A stretch of 64,000 nucleotides of DNA from Mesorhizobium sp. L-2-11 (lineage in GTDB: Bacteria; Pseudomonadota; Alphaproteobacteria; Rhizobiales; Rhizobiaceae): positions 1 to 64,000 of the forward strand of contig NZ_AP023257.1 in assembly GCF_016756595.1 (NCBI RefSeq). The letters run 5' to 3'. This document shows positions 38,626-47,448 of this stretch, piece by piece; position 1 is the first letter of the stretch, and each line of letters opens with the position of its first letter. The translations under genes were made by a program, and so were the position numbers. The notes beneath the pieces were generated by a model. It was not told the origin of the DNA. It searched no databases and was given only the letters and a program-made list of their open reading frames with translations.

Positions 38626-39695
38626 GCCTGCTCGGCGCGGACGGCGCGCCGCCGGCGCTCGCCTTTCTGGGTCTCCACGATGCGCACGCGTTTGACGCGG
38701 CGTGGATCGGCGTCGAGCACATGGAATTCGAAGCCGGGGATGGCCTGCACCACTTCGCCGCGGGCCGGGACCCGGCCAAGCGTGTTGAAGATCATGCCGC
38801 CGATCGTGTCGACATATTCGCCATGCTCGCCGGCAGCGAAATCCTCGCCTATCATCTTGGCGACCTCGTCGATCTCGGCCTTGCCGTCGACGACGAACAC
38901 GCCCTCGCCGGTCTGGGTGATCATCGGCTCGTCCTCGTCGTGCTCGTCCTCGATGTCGCCGACCACCATCTCGACGATATCCTCGAGCGAGACCAGACCA
39001 TCGGTGCCGCCATATTCGTCGATGACCAGCGCCATCTGGGTGCGCATCGCCTGCATCCGCCCCATCAGATCGGAGGCGAGCATCGACGGGGGCACGAAAA
39101 GCACCGGGCGGATCAGGGTCAGGTCGCCGATGGTGCGGGTGAGATCGACCTTGGCGAGATCGAGAAGCGTGGCAGGGGCAGCTTTCCTGGTCGTCCTGCC
39201 CTTTCTGACGCGGGCGAGCTTGGTGATGTGAGCGAGCACGTCGCGGATGTGGACCATGCCGCGCGGGTCGTCGAGCGTCTCCGAATAGACCGGCATGCGG
39301 GAATGGCCGGACTGCTCGAACAGTCCCAGAAGATCGCCAAGGTTCGTCGTGATCTCGACCGCCTCGATGTCGGCGCGCGGCACCATGACATCCTCGACGC
39401 GAACCTCGCGCAGGCGCAGAATGTTGTTGAGCATGGCCCGTTCGCCGGGCGAAAAGGCGCCGGCATCGCTCGCCGTTTCGGCAAGCGCGTCGGCGATCTC
39501 CTCGCGCAGGCTGGTGCCGTTGCGCTGCCTGAACAGGCCGAGCACGCGATCGAACAGGGAAGGACCGGCAGGCGATGGCTCGCTGGCGAAGCTGCCGGTC
39601 GTGGTACTCGGACTAGAGTCCTCTTCCGTCTGTTCGGATGGCTTGGTCGCACTGCCGGCGTCTGGGCGGGCGGCAGTCTCTGGTTTGTCGTTCAT
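38622..39695 (-). CDS. corC: CorC/TlyC-type transporter-associated CBS-domain protein
   Basis: The 357-residue cytoplasmic protein has two CBS domains (VRVEDVMVPRADIEAVEI and ...HIRDVLAHITKLARV) and a C-terminal CorC_HlyC/transporter-associated domain (FAAGEHGEYVDTIGGMIFNT, GRVPARGEVVQAIPGFEFHV). It has a Ser/Thr/Glu-rich N-terminal tail. Members act in magnesium/cobalt homeostasis; the hemolysin name is historical. It follows ybeY in the conserved phoH-ybeY-corC order. In Sinorhizobium the next gene would be lnt; here the accessory island intervenes. Confidence 0.94.
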   Translation of the reverse strand: MNDKPETAARPDAGSATKPSEQTEEDSSPSTTTGSFASEPSPAGPSLFDRVLGLFRQRNGTSLREEIADALAETASDAGAFSPGERAMLNNILRLREVRVEDVMVPRADIEAVEITTNLGDLLGLFEQSGHSRMPVYSETLDDPRGMVHIRDVLAHITKLARVRKGRTTRKAAPATLLDLAKVDLTRTIGDLTLIRPVLFVPPSMLASDLMGRMQAMRTQMALVIDEYGGTDGLVSLEDIVEMVVGDIEDEHDEDEPMITQTGEGVFVVDGKAEIDEVAKMIGEDFAAGEHGEYVDTIGGMIFNTLGRVPARGEVVQAIPGFEFHVLDADPRRVKRVRIVETQKGERRRRAVRAEQA

Positions 39696-39722
39696 CGTCG
39701 TCCGGTCATTTGATCTTTTTAG

Positions 39723-40228
39723 TTACGCGTAGGGATCGGGAATGGCAAGCCTTGCAAGTGCTGCGCGTTCGACGGCTTCCATTTCTTCGGCCTCGGCGTC
39801 GGTCTCGTGATCGTAGCCCAGCAAATGCAGCAGGCCGTGGATGACGAGATGGATGATATGGTCGTCGACAGGCTTGTCTTCCAGTGCGGCTTCCCGCACA
39901 ACCGTCTCGGCGGCCAGCACAATGTCGCCCAGCATGGGCGGCAGCGGACCCCCCTTGGCGAGCGGAAAAGCCGGGAAAGACAGGACGTTGGTCGGTTTGT
40001 CCTTGCCACGCCATCCCGCATTGAGACTGCGTATATGGGCGTCGTCAGAAAAAACGATGCTGAGCTCGGAACTGCCGGCCGCACCGGTTTCGGCAAACGC
40101 GGCGGCAACGGCGCCATAGACCAGCCGCGTCAGCGCGGCCTCATCGGGCCAGTCGCCCGCTTCGACTGCTATATCGATGTCGATGGGAACCGGAAGATCC
40201 CCCCTACAGATTTTTTGTCCTCAGCCAT
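39723..40228 (-). pseudogene. ybeY: Endoribonuclease YbeY, apparent frameshift near the N-terminus
   Basis: YbeY is a zinc-dependent RNase acting in 16S rRNA maturation and ribosome quality control. The metal motif [11 protein letters not shown] and the preceding segments [18 protein letters not shown] and PTNVLSF are intact in one frame. That frame, which begins after a TGA at about 40223, has no ATG, GTG or TTG before the conserved domain. An ATG at 40228 (MAEDKK) is one frame off; a single added base in the A6 (40211-40216) or G6 (40199-40204) run would give a 168-aa protein. A non-standard ATC start after GAGGA is another possibility. Confidence 0.8.
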
Positions 40229-40251
40229 AAGGCTGCATCATCGTGTTTTCT

Positions 40252-40365
40252 TGTTTGAGCATCGGATTTTCGCAAAACCGGTTCCCACTTTTGGGTCCGA
40301 TGCTATTTTTTGTTTGAGCATCGGATTTTCCCAAAACCGGTTCCCACTTTTGGGTCCGATGCTCT
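40252..40365. repeat. Two tandem copies of a palindromic repeat between phoH and ybeY
   Basis: Copies at 40252-40310 and 40311-40365 are nearly identical. Each begins TGTTTGAGCATCGGA and closes with TCCGATGCT, enclosing CCGGTTCCCACTTTTGGG. The period is 59 bp. The second copy reaches into the phoH stop codon (TAG at 40364-40366). The family is common in rhizobial intergenic DNA, and a decayed relative lies near 43835-43880. Confidence 0.9.
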
Positions 40366-41413
40366 AGCCTTCGGCGCCCAGGCCCCGGGCCAGCTTGCCA
40401 TCGCGGTCGTAGGCCTTGACGATCTCGGCGACCAGCGGATGCCTGACGACGTCGCCTTCGTTGAACCGCACCGTCACCATGCCGGTGACGCCGTCGAGGA
40501 TCCTGAGCGCCTCGACCAGACCCGATTTGGTGTTTTGCGGCAGGTCTATCTGGGTCGGATCGCCGGTGACGATCATGCGCGAATTCTCGCCGAGACGGGT
40601 CAGGAACATTTTCATCTGCATCGGCGTGGTGTTCTGCGCCTCGTCGAGGATGACGGCGGAGTGCGCCAGTGTGCGGCCGCGCATGAAGGCCAGCGGCGCG
40701 ATCTCGATCACCTCGGCGGCAATGGCCCGCTCGACCTTGTCGGCCGGCATCATCTCGTAAAGCGCGTCATAGAGCGGCCGCAGATAGGGATCGACCTTCT
40801 CCTTCATGTCGCCGGGCAGGAAGCCGAGCCGCTCGCCGGCCTCGACGGCCGGCCGCGACAGCACGATGCGCTCGACCATGCCACGTTCGAGCAGCATGGC
40901 CGCATGCGCCACCGCCAGGAAGGTTTTTCCGGTGCCAGCCGGGCCGATGCCGAAGACGAGTTCGGACCGCTCCAGCGCGCGCATATAGGCGTCCTGGTTG
41001 AGCGAGCGGGCATAGATCGTCTTCTTGCGCGTCGATATCTGGGCGGCGGACACCTTGCCCTTGCGCTCCAGCGTCGGCAGTGTCAGCTGGTCGTCGGCGG
41101 CGATCGCCATGCGCACGGCGCCGTCAACGTCCGACTGGCCGATGTCAGCGCCTTTCTGGAGAATGCCGTAGAGATTGTCCAGGGCGCGGCGCGCCTGCTC
41201 GGCGGCCGAGGCGGAGCCCTTGATGGTCAGCTGGTTGCCGCGCGAGCGGATATCGACGCCAAGCTTCTGCTCGAGCCTGGCCAGATTCTCATCGAACTGG
41301 CCATAGAGGGCGCTGGCAAGCTTGTTATTGTCGAAAGTCAGAACGATGTGCGCCATATCCGAAGCCCCCGATGGTAGGTTCTGGGGCAGGTTCTTCACTT
41401 CCGCAGCGCTCAA
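40364..41413 (-). CDS. phoH: PhoH-family ATPase (YbeZ)
   Basis: The 349-residue protein has an N-terminal KH-like segment (RSRGNQLTIKGSASAAEQA) and a PhoH ATPase domain with Walker A FGIGPAGTGKTFLAVAHAA and Walker B-region HSAVILDEAQNTTP. The C-terminal GLGAEG follows a PhoH-type RHPLVAEIVKAYD. It is thought to work with YbeY in RNA processing, and the two genes lie next to each other here. It follows miaB by 26 bp. Confidence 0.95.
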   Translation of the reverse strand: MSAAEVKNLPQNLPSGASDMAHIVLTFDNNKLASALYGQFDENLARLEQKLGVDIRSRGNQLTIKGSASAAEQARRALDNLYGILQKGADIGQSDVDGAVRMAIAADDQLTLPTLERKGKVSAAQISTRKKTIYARSLNQDAYMRALERSELVFGIGPAGTGKTFLAVAHAAMLLERGMVERIVLSRPAVEAGERLGFLPGDMKEKVDPYLRPLYDALYEMMPADKVERAIAAEVIEIAPLAFMRGRTLAHSAVILDEAQNTTPMQMKMFLTRLGENSRMIVTGDPTQIDLPQNTKSGLVEALRILDGVTGMVTVRFNEGDVVRHPLVAEIVKAYDRDGKLARGLGAEG

Positions 41414-41439
41414 TCGTCTCTCCTCATCTGCCGAGACCT

Positions 41440-42879
41440 TCAGGCCAATTCGGCGAACAGGCTGTTGTAACCCGTCTTCGTGATTCGTACTTGGACAATC
41501 TCACCGATTTCGCCGGACTTTTCATCAACAATAACCGGCTGCAGCCACGGCGAGCGGCCGACCTTCTGGCCGGCCTGGCGGCCCGGCTTCTCGATCAGCG
41601 TCTCGATGGTGCTGCCGACCAGGCTGGCGCCGAACTCCTGCTGCTGGCTCAGCAGCAGCGCCTGCAGCCGCTGCAGGCGCTCGTCCTTGACCGCTTCCGG
41701 CACATGACCGGCCAATTCCGCGCCCGGCGTGCCGGGGCGCGGCGAATATTTGAACGAGAAGGCCGAGGCATAGTTCACCTGGCGGACAAGGTCCATCGTC
41801 GACTCGAAATCCGCATCCGTCTCGCCGGGAAAGCCGACAATGAAGTCGCCCGAAAGCGCGATATCGCTGCGTGCGGCGCGGATCCGGTCGAGCAGCGTCA
41901 GATAGTCTTTTGCCGTATGCCTGCGGTTCATCGCCTTGAGGATGCGGTCGGAGCCGGATTGCACAGGCAAATGCAGATAGGGCATCAGCGCCGGCAAGTC
42001 ACGGTGGGCGGCGATCAATTCGTCGTCCATGTCGCGCGGGTGGCTGGTGGTGTAGCGCAGCCGCGCCAGCCCGGGAATCTCGGCCAGCCGGAACAGCAGG
42101 CGGCCAAGACCCCATTCCTCGGCGTTTTCGCCTTCGCCGTGCCAGGCATTGACGTTCTGGCCAAGCAGCGTCACCTCGCGCACGCCGGCTTGCGCCAGCC
42201 GCTCGGCCTCGGCGACGATCTGCGCCACCGGCCGCGACACTTCCGAGCCTCTGGTATAGGGCACGACGCAGAAGGTGCAAAACTTGTCACAACCTTCCTG
42301 GACGGTCAGGAACGCGGTGACGCCGCGCCTGATGATCTCGGCGCGCTTCGGCTGCGGCAGATGCTCGAACTTGTCCTCGATGGCGTAGTCGGTCTCAACG
42401 ATCTTTTCGCCGCCGCGCACCCGTGCCAGCACATGCGGCAGCCGGTGATAGGTCTGCGGGCCGATGACCAGATCGACAGAAGGCGAGCGGCGGATGATCT
42501 CGGCGCCCTCGGCCTGCGCCACGCAGCCGGCGACGCCGACCAGCATCACGCCGCCGGCCCGAGCCCGCTCGGCCTTCATCTCACGAATGCGGCCGAGTTC
42601 GGAATAGACCTTTTCGGCGGCTTTCTCCCGGATATGGCAGGTGTTGAGCAGCACCAGATCGGCCTCGCCGATCGTATCCGTAGCAGTATAGCCGTCGGCG
42701 GCCAGCGCGTCGGTCATGCGCTGCGAATCGTAGACGTTCATCTGGCAGCCATAGGTCTTGACGAAGACCTTCCGGCTCGCGGCCGGCGGCGCGACCGCAG
42801 TTTCGGCCGCGATATCGATGTCGTCGCGTTCTATCGTGTTCAATTCCATCTGGCGGCTTCTAACGCCTTTCGCCAACAA
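41440..42879 (-). CDS. miaB: tRNA-2-methylthio-N6-dimethylallyladenosine synthase MiaB
   Basis: MiaB is the radical-SAM methylthiotransferase that modifies A37 of tRNAs reading UNN codons. The protein has the N-terminal UPF0004 cysteines ([39 protein letters not shown]), the radical-SAM cluster [17 protein letters not shown], and a C-terminal TRAM domain. The frame extends to 42879; ATG 42849 ([10 protein letters not shown]) is an equally likely start. Confidence 0.97.
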   Translation of the reverse strand: MLAKGVRSRQMELNTIERDDIDIAAETAVAPPAASRKVFVKTYGCQMNVYDSQRMTDALAADGYTATDTIGEADLVLLNTCHIREKAAEKVYSELGRIREMKAERARAGGVMLVGVAGCVAQAEGAEIIRRSPSVDLVIGPQTYHRLPHVLARVRGGEKIVETDYAIEDKFEHLPQPKRAEIIRRGVTAFLTVQEGCDKFCTFCVVPYTRGSEVSRPVAQIVAEAERLAQAGVREVTLLGQNVNAWHGEGENAEEWGLGRLLFRLAEIPGLARLRYTTSHPRDMDDELIAAHRDLPALMPYLHLPVQSGSDRILKAMNRRHTAKDYLTLLDRIRAARSDIALSGDFIVGFPGETDADFESTMDLVRQVNYASAFSFKYSPRPGTPGAELAGHVPEAVKDERLQRLQALLLSQQQEFGASLVGSTIETLIEKPGRQAGQKVGRSPWLQPVIVDEKSGEIGEIVQVRITKTGYNSLFAELA

Positions 42880-42948
42880 AAAACAGACGATTCTGGCTTA
42901 CAGCGCCGCGCCGCCTTTGGACGCGCAAAGCGATGGGGCTTTTCCGGC

Positions 42949-43749
42949 TTACCGGCTCGGGCGCGGATCGGCGAGCGCCGCCTGCACCATGTCACGCACC
43001 TGACTTTCCATCAGCCTGGCCGTTTCCTTGCGGCTGGAGCCCTTGGAGAAGGCGACCGGCTCGCCGAAATGCACTTCGACATCGAGCCCGCCCTCCGCCA
43101 TCAGCACCTTGAGATGAGGCATCAAGTCCTCGTCGCCGATCCAGGCGGCAATCGGCCGGTGCCTGCGGCCGAGCGGCACGCCGTGCAGGCGCGTATAGAC
43201 GATCGCCACCGGCTGGATGAAGACCGTTTCGGCCGCCCCTCCCGAAATCGCCATCGAGGCAGCGCCGAACAGCGTGCTTTTGAACGGCAGGATCATGTTG
43301 CCGTCGCTGGTCGACCCTTCGGCAAACAGCACCATGGCGTCGCCCTTGGCCATGCGGCTGGCGATCTCGCTCGCCTGGTCGCCCGACGAACGTTTGCGCT
43401 CACGCTCGATGAAAACGGTGCGCTGCAGCTTCGACAACATGCCGATCAATGGCCAGCCGGCCATGTCGGCCCTGGCGATGAACGTCACATCGGCCATCGA
43501 CCCCAGCACCATGATGTCGGTCCAGGAGACGTGGTTCGACGCAACCAATAACGGGCGCTGGCTGGACAAGGTCCCCTTGATATGGATGCGCATGCCGAGC
43601 GCCCGGATGATGAGCCGGTGCCAGATCTTCAGGATGAACGTCTCGCGCCAGAGGCCGGTCTTCATCGACAGGATCTGCAACGGCACGAGAACCAACGAGC
43701 CTGCGACAACGAGGCTCAGCGCCAGGAAAATCCTGATTTTTCCGATCAT
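42949..43749 (-). CDS. plsC: 1-acyl-sn-glycerol-3-phosphate acyltransferase (PlsC-like)
   Basis: PlsC adds the second acyl chain in phospholipid synthesis at the inner membrane. The 266-residue protein from ATG 43749 has an N-terminal membrane helix (IRIFLALSLVVAGSLVLVPL), the HX4D acyltransferase motif in ASNHVSWTDIMV, and the FAEGSTSDGNMILPF motif. ATG 43749 follows AGAGCGG; the frame upstream has no homology. It could also be an OlsA-type ornithine-lipid acyltransferase. Confidence 0.9.
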   Translation of the reverse strand: MIGKIRIFLALSLVVAGSLVLVPLQILSMKTGLWRETFILKIWHRLIIRALGMRIHIKGTLSSQRPLLVASNHVSWTDIMVLGSMADVTFIARADMAGWPLIGMLSKLQRTVFIERERKRSSGDQASEIASRMAKGDAMVLFAEGSTSDGNMILPFKSTLFGAASMAISGGAAETVFIQPVAIVYTRLHGVPLGRRHRPIAAWIGDEDLMPHLKVLMAEGGLDVEVHFGEPVAFSKGSSRKETARLMESQVRDMVQAALADPRPSR

Positions 43750-43875
43750 CCGCTCTTGGCCCTGTCCCGAGTTCTGACTAGCGCGCCTAAAGCACGCTCC
43801 AGCGCTTTTTAATCTGCGCATATGAATCAACGGATCGTGCTTTCCGAAAATCGGTTCCGATTTGCGGGCCGATCG

Positions 43876-44370
43876 CTAGCGAAGATCGCGGCGCATGACA
43901 AGCGCTCCGGTCGGGCCGTGCTCGGGCGATCTGTAATAGTTGGCACGTTTGCCGACCTCGCGGAATCCCAGCCGCCGGTAGAGCGCGATCGCGGCGACGT
44001 TGGTCTCGTCGACCTCGAGGAAAAGCGCCTCTGCGCGTTGCGCATGCAGTTCGCGCAGCACCGCATCCATCAATTGCCAGCCGAGCCCCTGGCGGCGATG
44101 GGAGCGCGCCACCGCGACAGTCAGGATCTCGCCTTCGCCGGCTGCCAGGCGCGCCAGCACAAAACCGACCGGCGGCTTGGCACCCTGGCCGGTCTCGCGG
44201 GCGGCATAGCCGAACACCGTGTCCTGCTCGATCAGCGCGGCGAATTCGTCATCGCTCCACGGCCGGACGAAATCCTCGCGATGCAGCACCGACAGAGCCG
44301 CGCTATCAGCGATCGTCAGCCGCTCGAGCGCAAAGTCCCTGCGGCGCGGCTGGAGGAAAGGGATGCGCAT
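43876..44370 (-). CDS. rimI: Ribosomal-protein-S18-alanine N-acetyltransferase RimI
   Basis: RimI is a GNAT acetyltransferase for the N-terminus of S18. The 164-residue protein has the REDFVRPWSDDEFAAL segment, the acetyl-CoA loop VARSHRRQGLGWQLM, and the FLEVDETNVAAIALYRRLGF signature of the family. It starts at the last base of the tsaB gene; the rimI-tsaB pairing is widespread. Confidence 0.94.
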   Translation of the reverse strand: MRIPFLQPRRRDFALERLTIADSAALSVLHREDFVRPWSDDEFAALIEQDTVFGYAARETGQGAKPPVGFVLARLAAGEGEILTVAVARSHRRQGLGWQLMDAVLRELHAQRAEALFLEVDETNVAAIALYRRLGFREVGKRANYYRSPEHGPTGALVMRRDLR

Positions 44371-45059
44371 CAGTTTTTCTTCCCGGCTTTCTTCCTGGAC
44401 AGGATAAACCCGGCCTGCGGCTTGGCGTCCGCCCCGCGCAAATAAAGCGGTTTCGGCTTTTCGCCTTCACCTTTGACGGCAGCCAGCCGAGCATAAACGG
44501 CGATGTCGGCCGTGGCACTTGTCGGGCCGACTTCGAAGGCGCGCCCGGCCGAAGCCGCAATTTGCTTGGCCGCCGTGCCGGCCAGAACCGGAGAACTGTC
44601 GACCGCCATGGCGGCGGCTTGCGGAAGCGTGGCCACCGCGGGACCGTAAATCAAGACGGATGCTTCGTCGTAAAGCGCTGCATGGATCTCCTCGCGCCCG
44701 GCGTCGAGCGCGGCCAGCACGGCGCGGCCAGGAAATGTCGCTTTCGCTTGCGCCGCCAGCGCTTCCAGCGTCGTCACCCCGATTGCCGGGATTTTCAGCG
44801 CCAGCGCCAGGCCCCGCGCCGCCGAGACACCGACGCGCAGTCCTGTGAAGGAGCCCGGGCCGGTGGCGACGGCGATGGCGCCAAGGCCGGTATAATCGGT
44901 TCCGGCAGCCCTCAACGCCTGCTCGATCACCGCCATCAAATGCTCGGCATGGCCTTTTCCCAGATCGAGCACCGAACGGCCGAGTTCCTTCCCGGCCGCC
45001 GCGTCGTAGACACAGGCGGCGCAGAGATTGGCGGCACAATCGATGGCAAGCAACTTCAT
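44370..45059 (-). CDS. tsaB: tRNA threonylcarbamoyladenosine synthesis protein TsaB
   Basis: TsaB works with TsaD and TsaE in t6A37 synthesis on ANN-decoding tRNAs. From ATG 45059 the 229-residue product starts MKLLAIDCAANLCAACVYD, has the HAEHLMAVIEQAL segment, and the hallmark ATGPGSFTGLRVGVSAARGL. The C-terminal tail is Lys-rich. The frame upstream (7 residues) is not conserved. Confidence 0.95.
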   Translation of the reverse strand: MKLLAIDCAANLCAACVYDAAAGKELGRSVLDLGKGHAEHLMAVIEQALRAAGTDYTGLGAIAVATGPGSFTGLRVGVSAARGLALALKIPAIGVTTLEALAAQAKATFPGRAVLAALDAGREEIHAALYDEASVLIYGPAVATLPQAAAMAVDSSPVLAGTAAKQIAASAGRAFEVGPTSATADIAVYARLAAVKGEGEKPKPLYLRGADAKPQAGFILSRKKAGKKN

Positions 45060-45240
45060 GAGGCGGCCGGTTGGGAGCACCCGCTTGGGGCACAGGGGGT
45101 TCGAAAGACAATTTCCCTGTGCCTGCCATGGCTCATCCCTGCAAGGGCATAATGCATAAATCGTTTGGCGGCTTCGCTTCGACCTCGCCCAAAAAGAGGC
45201 AACTTTCGGCGACCAAAACCGTCAACGAACCAGTGCCGCA

Positions 45241-46353
45241 CTATCCGCCCTGCTCGATGCGCAGCATGTGATTGTCCCAGACATAGTCCGGCTCGGACCG
45301 TGTCGCGCCGCCGGTTTCGACAATTTGGCCGGTGCCCGTCGTCGCCATGAAGGCCGCCCCTTCGGGCGCCACGCCGCAGACCTCGGCCAGTGCGCTGGTG
45401 GCGACGATGCGGCCGCTGGCCGCATCGATCACCGCAAGCGAGTTGCCTCCCGGCGAGGTCACGGCGACGGTGCCGGCGGCAGGGTTGGCGGCGACCGCGC
45501 CGATGTAGTTCCTGAAGCCGGACAGCACGTCCTGCGGCATGTCGAGTAGTTGCAGATCCTTGCCGCGGGCGGCGCGGCCGACCAGCAGCGGACGATCGCT
45601 GCCCGGCCCCCTGTACTGGCAGCCGAACCAGACCGCGCCGGATTTGTCGGTATCCATGTGCCGGATCGAAAGCTGGTGCAGCGCCGGCGGCAATTCGTGC
45701 TTTTCGACAAGGTCGCCGGTCAGGCGGTCGACCAGCACATAGGATGGCTTCATCGTCGCGATGTTGAGTTCGGCGCGGCCATAATCCGGATGCGTCTCGA
45801 TGCCGCCATTGGCGACGGCAATCGTCCTGCCGTCGCCGAGCAGCAGAAGCTCGTGCGGACCCATGCCAAAGGTCGGGAACTCGCCAACCCGCTTGAATTT
45901 CGCACGCGCGTCATAGACGCCGACCACGCCGGCGGCATTGTCGAAATCGTTCTCGGTGGCGTAGAGCAACGCACCGTCGGCCGAAAACACGCCGTGGCCG
46001 AAGAAATGGCGGCCACTGATGCTGGCAATGGTCAGCGGCTCGTCGCGGCCGGTGTGGTCGAACACAACCGCGAACGTGCCGGGCTGCCTGGCAAAGACTA
46101 CGGAGCGCTTCGAAACCGCATCGAAGGTGACGTCGTGACCGCGGGCGGGCAGGTCGATGGCATGCAGCACCCTGCCGGCCTCGGACAGGATCGCCGCGCC
46201 ATAGCTGCCGTCGCGCTTGACGAAAGCGGTGGCGAAGACGGCGTCCGTGCCAAGCGTCTTCGCCCATGCCGATGGCGCCATCGCGGCAGCAAAGCCAATG
46301 CCTGCGGCCCTGAGGAAATCACGACGATCGATCAGGGGCGTGCGCAGGGTCAA
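45241..46353 (-). CDS. Tat-exported DUF1513 beta-propeller-like protein
   Basis: The 370-residue protein starts with a twin-arginine signal (IDRRDFLRAAGIGFAAAMA) cleaved after AWA, then a DUF1513-type repeat domain (FFGHGVFSADGALLYATEND, MGPHELLLLGDGRTIAVANG, VTSPGGNSLAVIDAASGR). DUF1513 genes occur next to imelysin and di-heme oxidoreductase genes in iron-related loci of many Gram-negative bacteria, and this is the last gene of such a set. The role is not established. It starts with a 4 bp overlap on the imelysin upstream. Confidence 0.88.
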   Translation of the reverse strand: MTLRTPLIDRRDFLRAAGIGFAAAMAPSAWAKTLGTDAVFATAFVKRDGSYGAAILSEAGRVLHAIDLPARGHDVTFDAVSKRSVVFARQPGTFAVVFDHTGRDEPLTIASISGRHFFGHGVFSADGALLYATENDFDNAAGVVGVYDARAKFKRVGEFPTFGMGPHELLLLGDGRTIAVANGGIETHPDYGRAELNIATMKPSYVLVDRLTGDLVEKHELPPALHQLSIRHMDTDKSGAVWFGCQYRGPGSDRPLLVGRAARGKDLQLLDMPQDVLSGFRNYIGAVAANPAAGTVAVTSPGGNSLAVIDAASGRIVATSALAEVCGVAPEGAAFMATTGTGQIVETGGATRSEPDYVWDNHMLRIEQGG

Positions 46354-47432
46354 TCCCCATCCAGCGACGAGAACCCGGCGGTCAGGCCGAATTCGGCGGT
46401 CAGCCTGGTGCCGATCAGGGTCGACAGGCTGGATGTCACCAGCGAGAAGTGGTCGAGCTTCTGGCGCAGCGCCGGATCGGCAAGCGCCTTGTCGATCGGG
46501 CCTCTGATGGCGGTGGCGTCGGCGGCCCCGTTGACGAGCTGGATGTGGATCGATTCCGCCATCCAGCGCGCATCGGGCGACAGCGCGTCGCCAAGCTGCG
46601 AAGCCTGGAACAGAGCGTCCATGCCCGAAAGGTTTCCGGTCAGCGAACGCGCGGTGTTTTGTGAACGCCAGTAGATCGCCTGTTTCGGCTTGTCGGCCTC
46701 CGGGCTACTCCCCAGAAAACCTTTCAGGCGCACGTCACGGACCATCTCCAGTTCGTTGATGAAGACGGCGACCAGTTCGGTCACCGCTTCCGTGCCGTCG
46801 CGGTAGAGTGGGTTTTGCGGCCCCGGATTGGCCCAAAGTGCTGCAAAGCCGTCGGGCTTGTTCCAGGCGTCGCTGACCTCGGCGGCGATCGTTTCGATGT
46901 TGCCGGCGATGGCCTCTCCGTAAGCGCAGCGATAGGGATCGTCCTTGCCGGCGAGCCGCTCGGCGCCATCGCCGTAAAGCACGAATTCCAGCGCGCCAAG
47001 CCCTTGCATGGCGACGCTCTTTGTCGCCAGTTGGGCCGGATCGGCGGCGGTCCGGTCTTTACTGGCCAGCGCCGCCTGCACCTGCCTCAGGCCGATGCTC
47101 TTGCGATCCGGCCAGAACAGCATGCGCTCCAGCCGGTTGTCCTGCGTGATCGGTCCGATGCGGATGATCTCGACGACAGACCAGGCATCCACGGTGCCGG
47201 AGAATTCGGCGCGCGCCGCGTCGAGATGGTCCTGCGAAGGCGCGTCGCACAGCGTGCGCATTGAGTTGCTTAGGCTGTCCGCATGGTCATGCAGGCGCGC
47301 ATAGGCGGGGCGGACAAAGCCGTCGACCGCTCGCTGGATCACTTCGGAAGCCTTCACCGCTGCGGACGCCGGCAATGCGCCCGGGAGGATCAGCGAGAGA
47401 GCTAGGACAAACGCCGGACGCTTCGACATCAT
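46350..47432 (-). CDS. Imelysin-family periplasmic protein (second copy)
   Basis: From ATG 47432, preceded by GGAG, the 360-residue product has a signal peptide (MMSKRPAFVLALSLILPGAL...ASA) and an imelysin/IrpA-like helical domain. Recognisable segments are VVEIIRIGPITQDNRLERML, GLGALEFVLYGDG and YWRSQNTARSLTGNLSGM. The usual GxHxxE motif of the family reads GLGALE here, as in the non-canonical imelysin that accompanies DUF1111 genes. It lies 16 bp after the di-heme oxidoreductase and overlaps the DUF1513 gene. Confidence 0.87.
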   Translation of the reverse strand: MMSKRPAFVLALSLILPGALPASAAVKASEVIQRAVDGFVRPAYARLHDHADSLSNSMRTLCDAPSQDHLDAARAEFSGTVDAWSVVEIIRIGPITQDNRLERMLFWPDRKSIGLRQVQAALASKDRTAADPAQLATKSVAMQGLGALEFVLYGDGAERLAGKDDPYRCAYGEAIAGNIETIAAEVSDAWNKPDGFAALWANPGPQNPLYRDGTEAVTELVAVFINELEMVRDVRLKGFLGSSPEADKPKQAIYWRSQNTARSLTGNLSGMDALFQASQLGDALSPDARWMAESIHIQLVNGAADATAIRGPIDKALADPALRQKLDHFSLVTSSLSTLIGTRLTAEFGLTAGFSSLDGD

Positions 47433-47448
47433 AGCGACTCCGGGGACA

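Noticed and set aside
41371..43551. Plus-strand ORF (726 codons) opposite miaB and plsC
   Set aside because: Antisense shadow of two well-conserved genes; no domain signature.
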